A DNA stretch of 64,000 bases from Actinoallomurus spadix (GTDB lineage Bacteria; Actinomycetota; Actinomycetes; Streptosporangiales; Streptosporangiaceae). Below are positions 16,801 through 24,736 of this stretch, piece after piece. Where the stretch lies: assembly GCF_024055725.1 (NCBI RefSeq), contig NZ_JAMXMX010000018.1:1-64000 (forward strand), given 5' to 3'. The stretch's first letter is position 1. Every line of letters starts with the position of its first letter. Below the pieces are notes generated by a model. That model did not search any database. It was not told where the DNA came from and worked only from the letters and a program-made list of their open reading frames with translations. The position numbers and the translations under genes are program-made.

Positions 16801-17979
16801 ATCACCGTGCGGCGCCCGGCCGGCGCGGCGTTCCTCACCCGGGTCCGCGTGGAGGGCGACGACGGCCAGTGGCGCGAGGCACCCCTCGACGACAAGGGCC
16901 GCGTGGCGTTCAAGCCGATGCGCACGAGCCGGCTGACCCTGCGGTTCTCCGGCCTGCCGCAGATCACCGACGTCACCGTGCCGGGCGTCACGCCGTTCCG
17001 TACGCTCCCCGGCGCCCGCGTCCCGCTGCCGTGCGGCTTCGGTCCGCACCTCCGGCTGAACGGCGCCGACGTGCCGACCAAGGCCACCGGCACGTACGCG
17101 GACCTCCTCCAGGGGCGGGCGGTCCGATTCCAGGCCTGCCGCGCGGTCACGGTGAAGGCGGGCGAGGACCGGCTCGCCTCGGCACCCTCCGACGCCTTCC
17201 GCGTCGACTCCGCCGCGCTGGTCCCTTCGAGCGCCACGGCCACGACCGACCGGGAACCCGCCCCGGTGACCGTGACGCGCTGGACCTCCGAGCACCGGCA
17301 GGTCGAGGTCTCGGCGCAGCGCGCCTCGTACCTGGTGGTCGACGAGAACCACAACGCCGGCTGGCAGGCGAAGATCAATGGCCGGACCCTGCGGCCCGTG
17401 CGCATCGACGGCTGGCGTCAGGCGTGGGCCCTCCCGGCGGGCACCACCGGCACCGTTCGCCTGTCGTACACCCCCGACCGCACGTACCAGGCCGCCGTCC
17501 TCATCGGCCTGAACTTCCTGGTCATCCTGGTGATCGCCGCCCTCTGGCCGTCCCGCCACCACCCCGCCGGCCCGGAGCCGCGACCGGAGGCCGAGCGGGC
17601 GAGGTCCCGCGCCGCCACGGTGCCCACGCTGGTCCTCACGGCCGTAGCGGCGGCGGGCATCGGCTACTGGACCGGCGGCCTCGTCGCGATGGACGTGACG
17701 GCGGTCGCGGCGGTGGCCTTCGCCGTCGTCCCCGCGCGTACCCGGCTGGGCGCGGCGTGGCTCCCCGCAGCGGCGATGCTCGCCGCGACGATCTCCCTCA
17801 TCGCCGGCCTGCGCCTGGAGGCGGCGCAGAATACGCGGGCGCATCTGTTCGCCGAGACCGTTCCGCAGCTCCTCTGCCTCCTCATCGTGGCCCGTCTGAT
17901 CGTCACTTTCGCCGGGCCGCCGGGAGGCGGCCGATGGCGGTCTCTCGTCAGGTGGCCGCGAAGAACGCGCGGACGGTGA
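13867..17979 (+). CDS. aftD: Alpha-(1->3)-arabinofuranosyltransferase AftD homologue (DUF3367)
   Basis: 1370 residues, close to the roughly 1400 of mycobacterial AftD. The N-terminal half is a GT-C membrane domain (DUF3367) with about a dozen helices. The loop 'VADTKIDMAVNPLGFLGRALHLWDI' after helix 1 contains acidic residues typical of this family. Soluble carbohydrate-binding modules follow: an F5/8-type region near 690-850 (ASSSASDIT...W.S) and a second near 925-1010 (ASSTLTGEP...ATTWVP). Several C-terminal membrane helices start at about 1205. In mycobacteria AftD adds arabinofuranose branches to arabinogalactan and lipoarabinomannan. The ATG lies inside the previous gene; the 3' end overlaps the convergent MBL gene by 32 bases. 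Confidence 0.9.
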   Translation: MAALTRVEPSPGTEPYPLDERLRDRLRALLCCALLTLLATATRPGRIVADTKIDMAVNPLGFLGRALHLWDIEQFGQLQNQVSGYLFPMGPFYALGHLAGLPPWIVQRLWLATLLCTAFLGARRLAGRLGIGTPATRLIGALAFALGPHGLASLGTNSSEYLPLAMLPWMVLPLVTAARGGGRVRAAARSGLAVACCGGINATAVLAVLVVPVLYVLTRSPRGRPRLFRTRLLAWWTVAVGCATAWWSVPLLLLGRYAYSWLLYTEKAVTTTATTGPADVLRGTERWHDLLVVDGRPWWPLGHLLATATVPVLCTGVVAALGLAGLVRARLPERTFLVLTLLTGLMVVVAGHAGPLAPAVRNLIDGPLAPLRNLYKFDGLVRLPLALGLAHLLASPFPRRRWTAAGAAAALAGVMLSALGTGLSADGDFAKVPQYWREAAAWLNGRAGDQGVLAVPGARFGEYLWGRPMDDIAQPLLNVRWGERQLVPAGSAGLTRLLDAVDQRITTGRGSAGLTEILARMGIRYLLVRNDLRRDDLRGAWPARVHQALDSSPGIRRVAWFGGVPAGSTLPDDAVNSPDQPYAPVEIYEVAGADAAVGLLDADRALRLSGSPEALLTMADAGLLDDRPVLLAGDDPAAAGRPVVADTPRKVERDFGELRGHTSPTLTAGERRGVPATRRDILEPGWDRFATVAAYTGVKDVTASSSASDITSPAELGRPGALPYAAVDGDPRTRWESGGWTGPASQWLRVDFDHPLTPGNVTAAFARDDALGPPPDEIAVETETGRVVQHLARTSAAQPLRVPAGRTRWLRVRIRSLTGRPAVPAAARVAVSELHVDGVRAGREYRLPDVPAGATVVMSRTPDAMPACMRGSIRWVCSPYFERRAEEPYAFDRVFTAARTTTAKPTGTAVLTDPDLIQRYTSTDPRLKVTASSTLTGEPATLPRSAFDADPATTWVPATGDRAPWLSLSWGREVRVGQITVRRPAGAAFLTRVRVEGDDGQWREAPLDDKGRVAFKPMRTSRLTLRFSGLPQITDVTVPGVTPFRTLPGARVPLPCGFGPHLRLNGADVPTKATGTYADLLQGRAVRFQACRAVTVKAGEDRLASAPSDAFRVDSAALVPSSATATTDREPAPVTVTRWTSEHRQVEVSAQRASYLVVDENHNAGWQAKINGRTLRPVRIDGWRQAWALPAGTTGTVRLSYTPDRTYQAAVLIGLNFLVILVIAALWPSRHHPAGPEPRPEAERARSRAATVPTLVLTAVAAAGIGYWTGGLVAMDVTAVAAVAFAVVPARTRLGAAWLPAAAMLAATISLIAGLRLEAAQNTRAHLFAETVPQLLCLLIVARLIVTFAGPPGGGRWRSLVRWPRRTRGR

Positions 17980-18880
17980 AGCCGATCCACTCGGGGTTGG
18001 CCCAGGTGTTCCAGCGGGCGCGGGCCTCCTGGTCGAGCCGGGCCACGGCCTCCTCGACGGGCACGCCGACGCTCCTGAGCTCGGCGACGCGCTCGCGGAC
18101 GTGGGCGAGGTAGTCGCGCACGTCGCGGATGAGCCCGAGGTCGGTGACCTCGCCGTGTCCGGGCACGACCGTCCGCGGGCCCATGGCCGCCGACGCGCCG
18201 AGGACCTCGATCCAGCGGCCGCAGTCCACGTCGACGTCGTACGGCGGCATGTAGGGCGCGATGGGGAACATCCGCGTCTCGATCAGATCCCCGCCGAAGA
18301 GCACCGCGTCGTCGACGAGCACCGTCTGATCGCCCACCGTGTGCGCCGGGCCCCACTCGCGCAGCACCGCCGTGTGCCCGCCGAGGTCGAGCCGCGTCTC
18401 GCCCTCGTAGGTGACGTCGGGATCCACGAACTCGACGTCCGCGAGTTCGGCGGCGATGTGCTCGCTCATCCTCTTGAACATGTCCAGGTAGGCGGCGCCC
18501 TTGCGGCGGAGCTCCTCGTGCTGCGCCCGGTTGTAGATGATCGTGGCCGCTCCCTGGAACGCCTGCGCGCCGAACCCGTGCTCGGGGTGGAAGTGCGTGA
18601 TGGTCAGATACAGCCGCCGGTCGCCCGCCAGGCGCCTGGCCTGATCGAGCACGTACGCGCCGTTGCGCGGGCCGACGCCGGTGTCGATCACGAGGGCGGC
18701 GCGCTCGCCGACGACGATGCCCACGTTCGGGACGATCGGGATTCGCCGGTCCGGGATCACGAAGATCCCGTCGGTGACCTGGACGGGCTCGCCCTGCACG
18801 ATCGGTGCCGGCGCGGAGCTGAGGTCGGGAGGAGCCTGGCCTGCGGCCGAGACCGGTCCGGCGGAATCGGGAACGCTCAT
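17948..18880 (-). CDS. MBL-fold metallo-hydrolase
   Basis: 310 residues. The metallo-beta-lactamase fold is shown by 'ALVIDTGVGPRNG' (about 62-74), the metal motif H96-F-H98-P-E100-H101, 'GPAHTVGD' (about 190) and 'VVPGHGEV' (about 250). The usual HxHxDH aspartate is a glutamate here (E100), which may change or weaken binding of the second metal. Substrate is unknown; relatives include quinoprotein-relay SoxH-like proteins and lactonases. It is divergent from a TetR gene, and two near-identical palindromes lie in the gap, so the TetR protein very likely represses it. Confidence 0.85.
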   Translation of the reverse strand: MSVPDSAGPVSAAGQAPPDLSSAPAPIVQGEPVQVTDGIFVIPDRRIPIVPNVGIVVGERAALVIDTGVGPRNGAYVLDQARRLAGDRRLYLTITHFHPEHGFGAQAFQGAATIIYNRAQHEELRRKGAAYLDMFKRMSEHIAAELADVEFVDPDVTYEGETRLDLGGHTAVLREWGPAHTVGDQTVLVDDAVLFGGDLIETRMFPIAPYMPPYDVDVDCGRWIEVLGASAAMGPRTVVPGHGEVTDLGLIRDVRDYLAHVRERVAELRSVGVPVEEAVARLDQEARARWNTWANPEWIGFTVRAFFAAT

Positions 18881-18894
18881 CTGAGGACTCCAAT

Positions 18895-18909
18895 CTGAGC
18901 AGTGTTCAG
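18895..18909. promoter_or_regulatory. TetR-type operator copy 1
   Basis: CTGAGCA-G-TGTTCAG is an imperfect inverted repeat with seven-base arms (one mismatch), 14 bases upstream of the MBL gene's start codon. It matches the second copy at 18937-18951 with the same spacing, which supports binding by one dimeric regulator. Confidence 0.65.
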
Positions 18910-18936
18910 TTCGCGCCCCGAACGTAGCACATCAAT

Positions 18937-18951
18937 CTGAACGCCGTTAAG
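18937..18951. promoter_or_regulatory. TetR-type operator copy 2
   Basis: CTGAACG-C-CGTTAAG (extendable to ATCT...AGAT) lies 8 bases before the TetR ATG, next to its ribosome binding site. Its centre is 42 bases from that of copy 1, about four DNA turns, so two dimers would sit on the same face. This fits autorepression plus control of the divergent MBL gene. Confidence 0.68.
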
Positions 18952-18959
18952 ATCGAGGC

Positions 18960-19616
18960 ATGGCCGACCGCCCCTATCACCACGGTGAGCTCCGCACCGC
19001 CCTCCTCGACACGGCCGAGGCCCTGATCCGGGAGCGAGGCGTCGACGGCTGGTCGCTGCGGGAGGTGAGCGTCCGCGTCGGCGTCAGCCCGAGCGCCGCG
19101 TACCACCACTTCGCCTCCCGCGACGCGCTCGTGCAGGCCCTGTCACGGCGCGTCCTCGCCCGGCTCGGCGAACGTCTGGGAGACGAGGTCGAGCGTGCGG
19201 GCGGCGACGGCGTGGAGGGCGTGGTCGCGTTCGGGCGCGGCTACGTGCGGTGGGCGCTGGAGGACCCCGCCGTGGCCCGGCACTGGCTGGCGTACAACGC
19301 GGGGGGCGGTGATCGGACGGCCCCCCATCCCCACCGTGTCCTCGCCGCCGCGCTCGACCGGCTGGTCGAGACCGGTGGGCTGCCGGCGGAGGCCAGGCCC
19401 GGAGCCGACTTCGTCGTCTGGGCGGCCGTGCACGGCCTCGCCGCCCTGCTCGTCGACGGCCTGGTGCACCTCGACACCCCCGAGGCCGTGTACGCGCAGG
19501 CGGAACGCGTCGTCCGCGCCACGCTGATCGGCCTGTCCCGGCAGGCGCCCCCTCCGCAGGGCTGGCCCACCCCCCGCTCCGCTTACACCGAGCGGGCCGT
19601 CGACCCACGCCGCTGA
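18960..19616 (+). CDS. TetR/AcrR family regulator
   Basis: 218 residues. The N-terminal HTH reads 'RTALLDTAEALIRERGVDGWSLREVSVRVGVSPSAAYHHFASRDALV', typical TetR, with the recognition helix near residues 37-45. The C-terminal domain contains 'WALEDPAVARHWLAYN', like the WHG/TetR_C_33 ligand domain. It is divergent from the MBL hydrolase and two matching palindromes fill the gap, so it most likely represses that gene and itself. The inducer is unknown. Confidence 0.88.
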   Translation: MADRPYHHGELRTALLDTAEALIRERGVDGWSLREVSVRVGVSPSAAYHHFASRDALVQALSRRVLARLGERLGDEVERAGGDGVEGVVAFGRGYVRWALEDPAVARHWLAYNAGGGDRTAPHPHRVLAAALDRLVETGGLPAEARPGADFVVWAAVHGLAALLVDGLVHLDTPEAVYAQAERVVRATLIGLSRQAPPPQGWPTPRSAYTERAVDPRR

Positions 19617-19646
19617 GCCGCCGCCCATCCGGCGACGATCCGGCCG

Positions 19647-19775
19647 TTGCTCGCGGTCGTGAGCACGGTGGAGGACGACCGGGTCGCCGAGTACGACATC
19701 GCCGCCGATCCCGAGTGCCTCCGGCGGCTCGGCCTCGCCCTCCTACCGTCCCAGCGCGATGACCATCTAGGGTGA
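19647..19775 (+). pseudogene. Fragment resembling the C-terminus of an ECF41-type sigma factor
   Basis: An uninterrupted stretch of about 42 codons encodes 'LLAVVSTVEDDRVAEYDIAADPECLRRLGLALL', ending at TGA 19773-19775. The V-x-D-x-R-V-x-E-x-D-I-x-A-D-P-x-x-L-x-x-L pattern is the characteristic end of SnoaL-like C-terminal domains of ECF41 sigma factors. No HTH or start is present upstream because the TetR gene occupies that space, so I read it as a decayed gene end. It lies between two TetR genes and ends 4 bases before the next start. Confidence 0.5.
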
Positions 19776-19779
19776 TCGC

Positions 19780-20460
19780 GTGCCGGATTCATCGCCGCGT
19801 CGGCTGCCCCGCGGGCGTTACGCGCTCGCGCGGGAGGAAGTGGAACGCATCCAGCGCTCGCGGTTGTGCGCGGCGATGGCGGAGGTGATGGCCGAGAAGG
19901 GGTACGTGGCCACCTCGGTCGCCGACGTGCTGCGGCGGTCGGGTGTGTCGCGGCAGAGCTTCTACCAGGTCTTCGATTCGAAGATCGACTGCTTCATGGC
20001 CGCCTTCGACACGGCGGGTGACCTGCTGATGCGGCGGCTGCTGGAGATGGTCGGCGCCGACGAACACGGGGTACCCGGCCCGGAGGCGACGGGGGACCCG
20101 CTGGACCGGTTCGAGCGGGCGTTCACCGCCTACCTCGAGGCGCTCGCCATCGAGTTGCCCTACACCCGGCTGTTCCTGATCGAGGTGTACGCGGCCGGGC
20201 CCGCGGCGATCCGGCGGCGGAGCGAGCTGCAGGCCGCCATCACCGACGGGTTCGCCGACCTGATGGGCGTCACCGGCGACGCGGGCCGGTTCACGTGCCA
20301 GATGATCGTCGCGGCGACCAGCACCCTGGTGACCAGGGCGGTCGCCGACAACGACATCGAGGGCCTGCGCGCCATCGGACCGCGGGTGATCGACCATGTC
20401 CGTACCCTCTGGCAGGCGGGCGCCTTCGGATCGGTGGCGGACCGGCCGGGCCCATCCTGA
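19780..20460 (+). CDS. TetR family regulator
   Basis: 226 residues from GTG 19780. The HTH is 'RLCAAMAEVMAEKGYVATSVADVLRRSGVSRQSFYQVFDSKIDCFMAAF' (about residues 27-75). The C-terminal half (about 85-215) is helical, as in regulators with TetR_C-type ligand pockets, and shows 'LPYTRLFLIEVYAAGPAA'. No obvious operator or divergent partner is nearby: a gene fragment lies upstream and a kinase gene converges downstream. Its target is therefore unclear. Confidence 0.85.
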   Translation: MPDSSPRRLPRGRYALAREEVERIQRSRLCAAMAEVMAEKGYVATSVADVLRRSGVSRQSFYQVFDSKIDCFMAAFDTAGDLLMRRLLEMVGADEHGVPGPEATGDPLDRFERAFTAYLEALAIELPYTRLFLIEVYAAGPAAIRRRSELQAAITDGFADLMGVTGDAGRFTCQMIVAATSTLVTRAVADNDIEGLRAIGPRVIDHVRTLWQAGAFGSVADRPGPS

Positions 20461-20487
20461 GCGAGCCGGGGGACTCCCCGGCGGCCG

Positions 20488-22521
20488 TCAGCCGATCGTC
20501 CACAGCGTGAGGTTCCCTCCGCCGGCGGCGAAGGTCCTGCCGTCCGGGCTGAAGGCGACGCAGCCGATCCCGGTCCGGCTGTTGACGGTCGCGATGGACG
20601 TGCGGCGGGTGATGTCCCACAGCGCGACGGAGCCGTCCTTGAAGCCGCTCGCCAAGACGGCCTTCGGACCGAACGCTATACAGGTGACGCCGGAACCGGG
20701 CCCGGTGAGGGTGGTGGTCCTCGTACGGGTGCCGACGTCCCACAGGGTGATCGTCCCGTCGTTGCAGAGGTTCGCCAGCGTCTTCCCGTCGGAGCTGAAC
20801 GCCAGGGAATGCACGTCGGAATTGACCTTGGCGAGGGTGGCGATGTTCGCGCGGGTCGAGGTGTCCCACAGCTGAAGCAGCCCGTCACTGCTGCTGTTCC
20901 CGGGGTTGCCGTTGCCGCTGGCCGTGGCGAGGATCCCGCCGGAGGGGCTGAACGCCAGGGCCGCGACCCAGTGGCCATCGCCGGTGTGCAGGGTCGCGCT
21001 GTTCGCTCGGGTGGCCGGATCCCACAGCCGGACGGCCGGGGCGTCGTAGGTGGTCGCCAGCGCCCTGCCGGACGGGTCGAACGCCACGGAGCTCAGGGAG
21101 CCGTTCCACTCGACGGGGTCGAGGTAGGGAAGGGTGGTGACGGCACCCGTGGCGACGTTCCACAGGCTGACCGTCCCGTCACCGTTGCCGACCGCCAGGC
21201 GGGTCCCGTCCGGGCTGTACGCGGCCGACATGGCGGCCGTGAACCGGTGGTTGAAGGCGGTGACCTGCGCGAGCGGCCTGGGCCACGGGTTGCTGACCCT
21301 GTGGGTGAAGGTCCTGACCGGCCTCGTGGTGCGGGTGTCCCACAACCTGGCCTTACCGTCGTCGCCGACACCGGCCAGCGTTCCGCCGTCGGGGCTGAAG
21401 GTCACCGACCGTACGACGCCGCCGTCGAGGAGCGTCACCGGCGCTCCGATGTGGAGGGGACTTCGCGTGGCATCCGGCCGTGGAGCCGGGTGCCGGCCCG
21501 ATTTCCCCGAGCGCATCATGGCGGCCGTCGGGATCGCCGCGACGGCGGCGACGCTTAATCCGGCCACCATGAAGTCGCGGCGGCTCGGACGCCACTGGCG
21601 GACGCGCGTCCTCGAGGTCGGTGCCCCGGTGTCGAGCGCCGGTCCACGACCTCGGTGCCGGAGTTCACGGTCGCGGTCGCTGATCATCGTGGTCACGGCG
21701 GGCGGGAGCCACGCGCCGTCCGTCCCCGAGGGCGCCGTGAGCCGGTTCAGGATCTCGGCGAGGCCCGGCCGGTCCTCCGGCTTCTTGGCCAGGCAGGCGC
21801 CGACCAACCCGGAGAGGTGGGCGGGGAGCCGGGTCAGGTCGGGATCGTCGTGGACGACGCGGTACATCATCGCCTCGGCCGAACCCGTGCCGAACGGGTT
21901 GTGCCCGGTCGCGGCGTACGTGAGTACCGATCCCAGCGCGAACACGTCACTGGGCGGCCCGACCGGACGTCCACGCGCCTGTTCGGGAGACATGTACCCA
22001 GGGGTCCCGAGAACGGTGGCCGAGACCTGGGCGGCGTCCAGCGCGCGGGCGATGCCGAAGTCGATGACACGGGGACCGTCGGCGGCGAGGATGATGTTCC
22101 CGGGCTTGAGGTCCCGATGGACCAGACCCGCGGCGTGGATCGCGGCCAGCCCCTCCGCCAGCCCCGCTCCCAGGACACCGACGGCCTGGGCCGGCAGTGG
22201 TCCATGGGCGTCGACGGCCTGTCGCAAGGACGGTCCGGAGATGAAGGCGGTGACCAGCCACGGCGGATCGGCGCCGGGAGCGGCGTCGACGACCGGTGCG
22301 GTGTAGAAGCCACCGACCCTGCGGGCCGCGGCGACCTCCTGGGCGAACCTGCGCCGGAACCCCGCGTCGCTCGCCAGCTCGGGGCGCACGAGTTTCACCG
22401 CGACCAGCCGGCCTCCGCGAGAACGGCCGAGGTAGACCTGCCCCATCCCACCCCCGCCGAGCCGTCCGAGCAGGCGATACGGCCCGACCTGGTGCGGATC
22501 GCCGGGCTGCAGGAGGTCCAT
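20488..22521 (-). CDS. Ser/Thr protein kinase with WD40 repeats
   Basis: 677 residues from ATG 22521, behind GGTGAGG. The cytoplasmic kinase domain is complete: Gly loop (LGGGGMGQVY, 21-30), K43, HRD 135-137 with K139 and N142, DFG 154-156, and 'GTPGYMSPE' 172-180. A linker leads to one hydrophobic segment (about 316-336), preceded by S-R-R-D-F (313-317), a twin-arginine-like motif. The external part (about 360-677) is a WD40 propeller with repeated 'SVTFSPDGGTLA', 'AYSPDGTRLAVG', 'LWD' units, about seven blades. It probably senses an external cue and phosphorylates cytoplasmic proteins. Neighbouring genes do not reveal targets. Confidence 0.92.
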   Translation of the reverse strand: MDLLQPGDPHQVGPYRLLGRLGGGGMGQVYLGRSRGGRLVAVKLVRPELASDAGFRRRFAQEVAAARRVGGFYTAPVVDAAPGADPPWLVTAFISGPSLRQAVDAHGPLPAQAVGVLGAGLAEGLAAIHAAGLVHRDLKPGNIILAADGPRVIDFGIARALDAAQVSATVLGTPGYMSPEQARGRPVGPPSDVFALGSVLTYAATGHNPFGTGSAEAMMYRVVHDDPDLTRLPAHLSGLVGACLAKKPEDRPGLAEILNRLTAPSGTDGAWLPPAVTTMISDRDRELRHRGRGPALDTGAPTSRTRVRQWRPSRRDFMVAGLSVAAVAAIPTAAMMRSGKSGRHPAPRPDATRSPLHIGAPVTLLDGGVVRSVTFSPDGGTLAGVGDDGKARLWDTRTTRPVRTFTHRVSNPWPRPLAQVTAFNHRFTAAMSAAYSPDGTRLAVGNGDGTVSLWNVATGAVTTLPYLDPVEWNGSLSSVAFDPSGRALATTYDAPAVRLWDPATRANSATLHTGDGHWVAALAFSPSGGILATASGNGNPGNSSSDGLLQLWDTSTRANIATLAKVNSDVHSLAFSSDGKTLANLCNDGTITLWDVGTRTRTTTLTGPGSGVTCIAFGPKAVLASGFKDGSVALWDITRRTSIATVNSRTGIGCVAFSPDGRTFAAGGGNLTLWTIG

Positions 22522-22631
22522 GCGTAAGCGCCTCACCTGAAAAGAACATCGATGTCTGTCAGCTCGGACGTGATTCTTCCAGACTCCGGTTCCCTCCCGG
22601 CGGAACCGGCAGCGCCTCCGGCCGCTGAACC

Positions 22632-23861
22632 TCAGGGTCCTGCCGTCTCGGCGCGAGCCGTAGAGCGGTGCTCGACCATCGTGGCCGGCGTATCCCAGTC
22701 GATCCTGTGGCGCTGTTCCCAGGTGAGGGACTTCTCGATGTTCATGACCTTGAATGCGAGCGGCATCAGCACCGGAACGATCCTGCGCGCCACCGGGCCG
22801 GGAGCCTTCGTATGGTTGACCTTGGCGCCGCGCGCCGCGATCTTCTCCACCCGGGCCCGGCGCAGGCGCTCGTACGCGGCGAACGCCGATGACGGGTCGG
22901 GCAGATCGCGCAGGCAGCGCGCCAGCTCGATCGCGCTCTCGATGGCCAGCGAGGCGCCCTGCCCGGTGCTGTTGGACGGTGCGTGCACGGCGTCGCCGAC
23001 CAGCACCATGCGGCCGCGATACCAGTGCGGCACCGGCGGCATGATGTGAAGACCTCCGACGACGTGCAGGTTCTCCGGAGTCGTGCGCTCGGCCAGCGCA
23101 CCGCCGGGGACGTCGTCCGCGTACGTCTCTCGTAGCGTGCGCAGCCACTCCTCGGCGGGGATCTCCCGTGCCTGGGTGAGCGTCAGGTACGTGCGCGAGG
23201 GCAGGTTGGCGCCCCACGCGGTCCCGCCCCCGGGCTGCGGCCAGTACAGGTAGTAGGCGCGCTTACCGTAGGCGAACGTCGTCGTGCCGGGCTCGACGCC
23301 GAGGTCCACGTCGGCGAGGCCGCCCAGGCCGAGCAGGCCGGTGTAGTCAGGGCCGGGCGCGTCCGGATCGATCAGGGCACGGACGGTGGAGCGGATCCCG
23401 TCGGCCCCGATCAGCACGTCGGCGTGGGCGCTGGAGCCGTCGGCGAACCGCGCGGTGACGCCGTCCGGGCCGTCGTCCGCGGCCACCAGGCGCTTGCCGT
23501 ACGCGAACCGCACGCCGGCGGCGACCGCCCGTTCCCGCAGGACCCGGTGCAGGTCGCCGCGCTCGACCATGTGCAGCGGCGTCACGTCCGGCAGGGTGGG
23601 CAGCACCTGGGGCCTTCCGCCGAACGACATGACCATCCGCCGCATCGGGATGGCGATGGCGCGGACGGCCTCGTCGGCCCCGATGACGCCGAGCGCCGCG
23701 AGGCCGTTGGGCGCCAGGCCGAGGGCGCCGCCGATGCCGTCCGACCCGGCCGGGTACGCCTCGTGAACGGTCGCCTCGATGCCCGCCTTGAGCAGCGCGG
23801 CGGCCACGACGGGACCGGCGATTCCGCCGCCGATGACCAGCGCGGTACGTACCTTGGACAT
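22632..23861 (-). CDS. FAD-dependent monooxygenase (PHBH-like)
   Basis: 409 residues. The Rossmann motif G-G-G-I-A-G at 11-16 binds FAD. 'GADGIRSTVRALI' near 165 is the DG motif, and 'LVGDAVHAPSNSTGQGASLAIESA' near 280 the GD motif. Together they identify a group A flavoprotein hydroxylase using NAD(P)H and O2. Such enzymes hydroxylate aromatic rings or antibiotics, but the substrate here is unknown. An AGGAG site seven bases before ATG sets the start. A PadR regulator gene lies upstream in the same direction, separated by a strong hairpin, so PadR control is possible but not demonstrated. Confidence 0.87.
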   Translation of the reverse strand: MSKVRTALVIGGGIAGPVVAAALLKAGIEATVHEAYPAGSDGIGGALGLAPNGLAALGVIGADEAVRAIAIPMRRMVMSFGGRPQVLPTLPDVTPLHMVERGDLHRVLRERAVAAGVRFAYGKRLVAADDGPDGVTARFADGSSAHADVLIGADGIRSTVRALIDPDAPGPDYTGLLGLGGLADVDLGVEPGTTTFAYGKRAYYLYWPQPGGGTAWGANLPSRTYLTLTQAREIPAEEWLRTLRETYADDVPGGALAERTTPENLHVVGGLHIMPPVPHWYRGRMVLVGDAVHAPSNSTGQGASLAIESAIELARCLRDLPDPSSAFAAYERLRRARVEKIAARGAKVNHTKAPGPVARRIVPVLMPLAFKVMNIEKSLTWEQRHRIDWDTPATMVEHRSTARAETAGP

Positions 23862-24009
23862 GGTTCTCTCCTGTGAGGATGCGTCGGCGCAGCCCGCCGA
23901 CGTGCTGATTCGCGCGTGGGTGCGAACCGTCCCCCGCGTAGAGAACCCGGATATCCTTCGGTTGCCGCCTTGTGGCCGGGTTCGCGTGCGCGGGCATCGG
24001 TTCGAGGTA

Positions 24010-24047
24010 GGTCCCGGTGGCGGTGTTGGCGCACCGCCGCCGGGACC
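24010..24047 (-). terminator. Strong hairpin terminator after padR-type gene
   Basis: Two 16-base arms, complementary except for one position that pairs as a wobble in one strand, flank a 6-base loop (24026-24031). It starts 18 bases after the PadR stop codon on the minus strand. There is no T-run, as is typical for intrinsic terminators of actinomycetes. It should largely separate the regulator from the monooxygenase gene. Confidence 0.65.
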
Positions 24048-24064
24048 GTTCTTGGGAGCCGGCT

Positions 24065-24715
24065 TCAGTCCGGTGTCGTCCCCCTCTCGGCGATCTCCGC
24101 CATCTCCTCCGGCATGGCGCCGGTCTCATGCCAGGCCTGCCATCCGGCGAGGCCCGGGAACGTCCCGGACGTCAGCTCGTCGAGCAGCGAGCGAACCCAG
24201 GCGGCCTCCGCCTCGAGCATCGCCACGCCGTACTCGTTCTCCACGAGGAACAGCCGGGGAACCCCGTCGTCGGCGACCTCCGCGAGTGCCGCCCGCTGCG
24301 CCCTGATCGACTCATCGAGGTGCCCGAGTCGCTCCTGGAACAGGGCGATCGCCTCCTGCGGGGACAGCGTGGCGAGCACCGAGAGTCCCGCCGCGAAACT
24401 CGGGTGCTCGCGCCGAGGGGCCGAGATCAGTTCCCGCGTCCAGTCGACCAGCTCACGCTTGCCCGCCTCGGTGATCGCGTAGATCGTGCGCTCGGGGCGA
24501 GCACCCTCGCGGTTCGTCCCGATGGCCTCGAGGAGGCCGTGCCTCTCCATGTTCTGCACGACGGTGTAGAGCGACCCCCACTTGATGTCCATGTCCTGGT
24601 CCTTGCCGCGGGCACGCATCACGGAGGCCATCTCGTACCGGTGCATCGGCCGGGTGTACACCGTGGCCAGCACGGCGAGGGCCAACAGATTGCCGACCTT
24701 CCGCTTCTTGACCAC
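24065..24715 (-). CDS. PadR family transcriptional regulator
   Basis: 216 residues. GTG 24715 is set by GGGGAGG a few bases upstream. The winged HTH reads 'LLALAVLATVYTRPMHRYEMASVMRARG', with the wing region 'GSLYTVVQNMERHGLLEA' and 'ERTIYAITEAGKRELVDW', all standard PadR. A long C-terminal helical part (about 100-216) fits a Vir-type dimerisation domain. A near-perfect 30-base palindrome 21 bases before the start codon (24737-24766) is the likely operator, so it probably represses itself. A target outside this promoter is not visible. Confidence 0.88.
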   Translation of the reverse strand: MVKKRKVGNLLALAVLATVYTRPMHRYEMASVMRARGKDQDMDIKWGSLYTVVQNMERHGLLEAIGTNREGARPERTIYAITEAGKRELVDWTRELISAPRREHPSFAAGLSVLATLSPQEAIALFQERLGHLDESIRAQRAALAEVADDGVPRLFLVENEYGVAMLEAEAAWVRSLLDELTSGTFPGLAGWQAWHETGAMPEEMAEIAERGTTPD

Positions 24716-24736
24716 GGTGCCTCCCCTCAGTCGATT

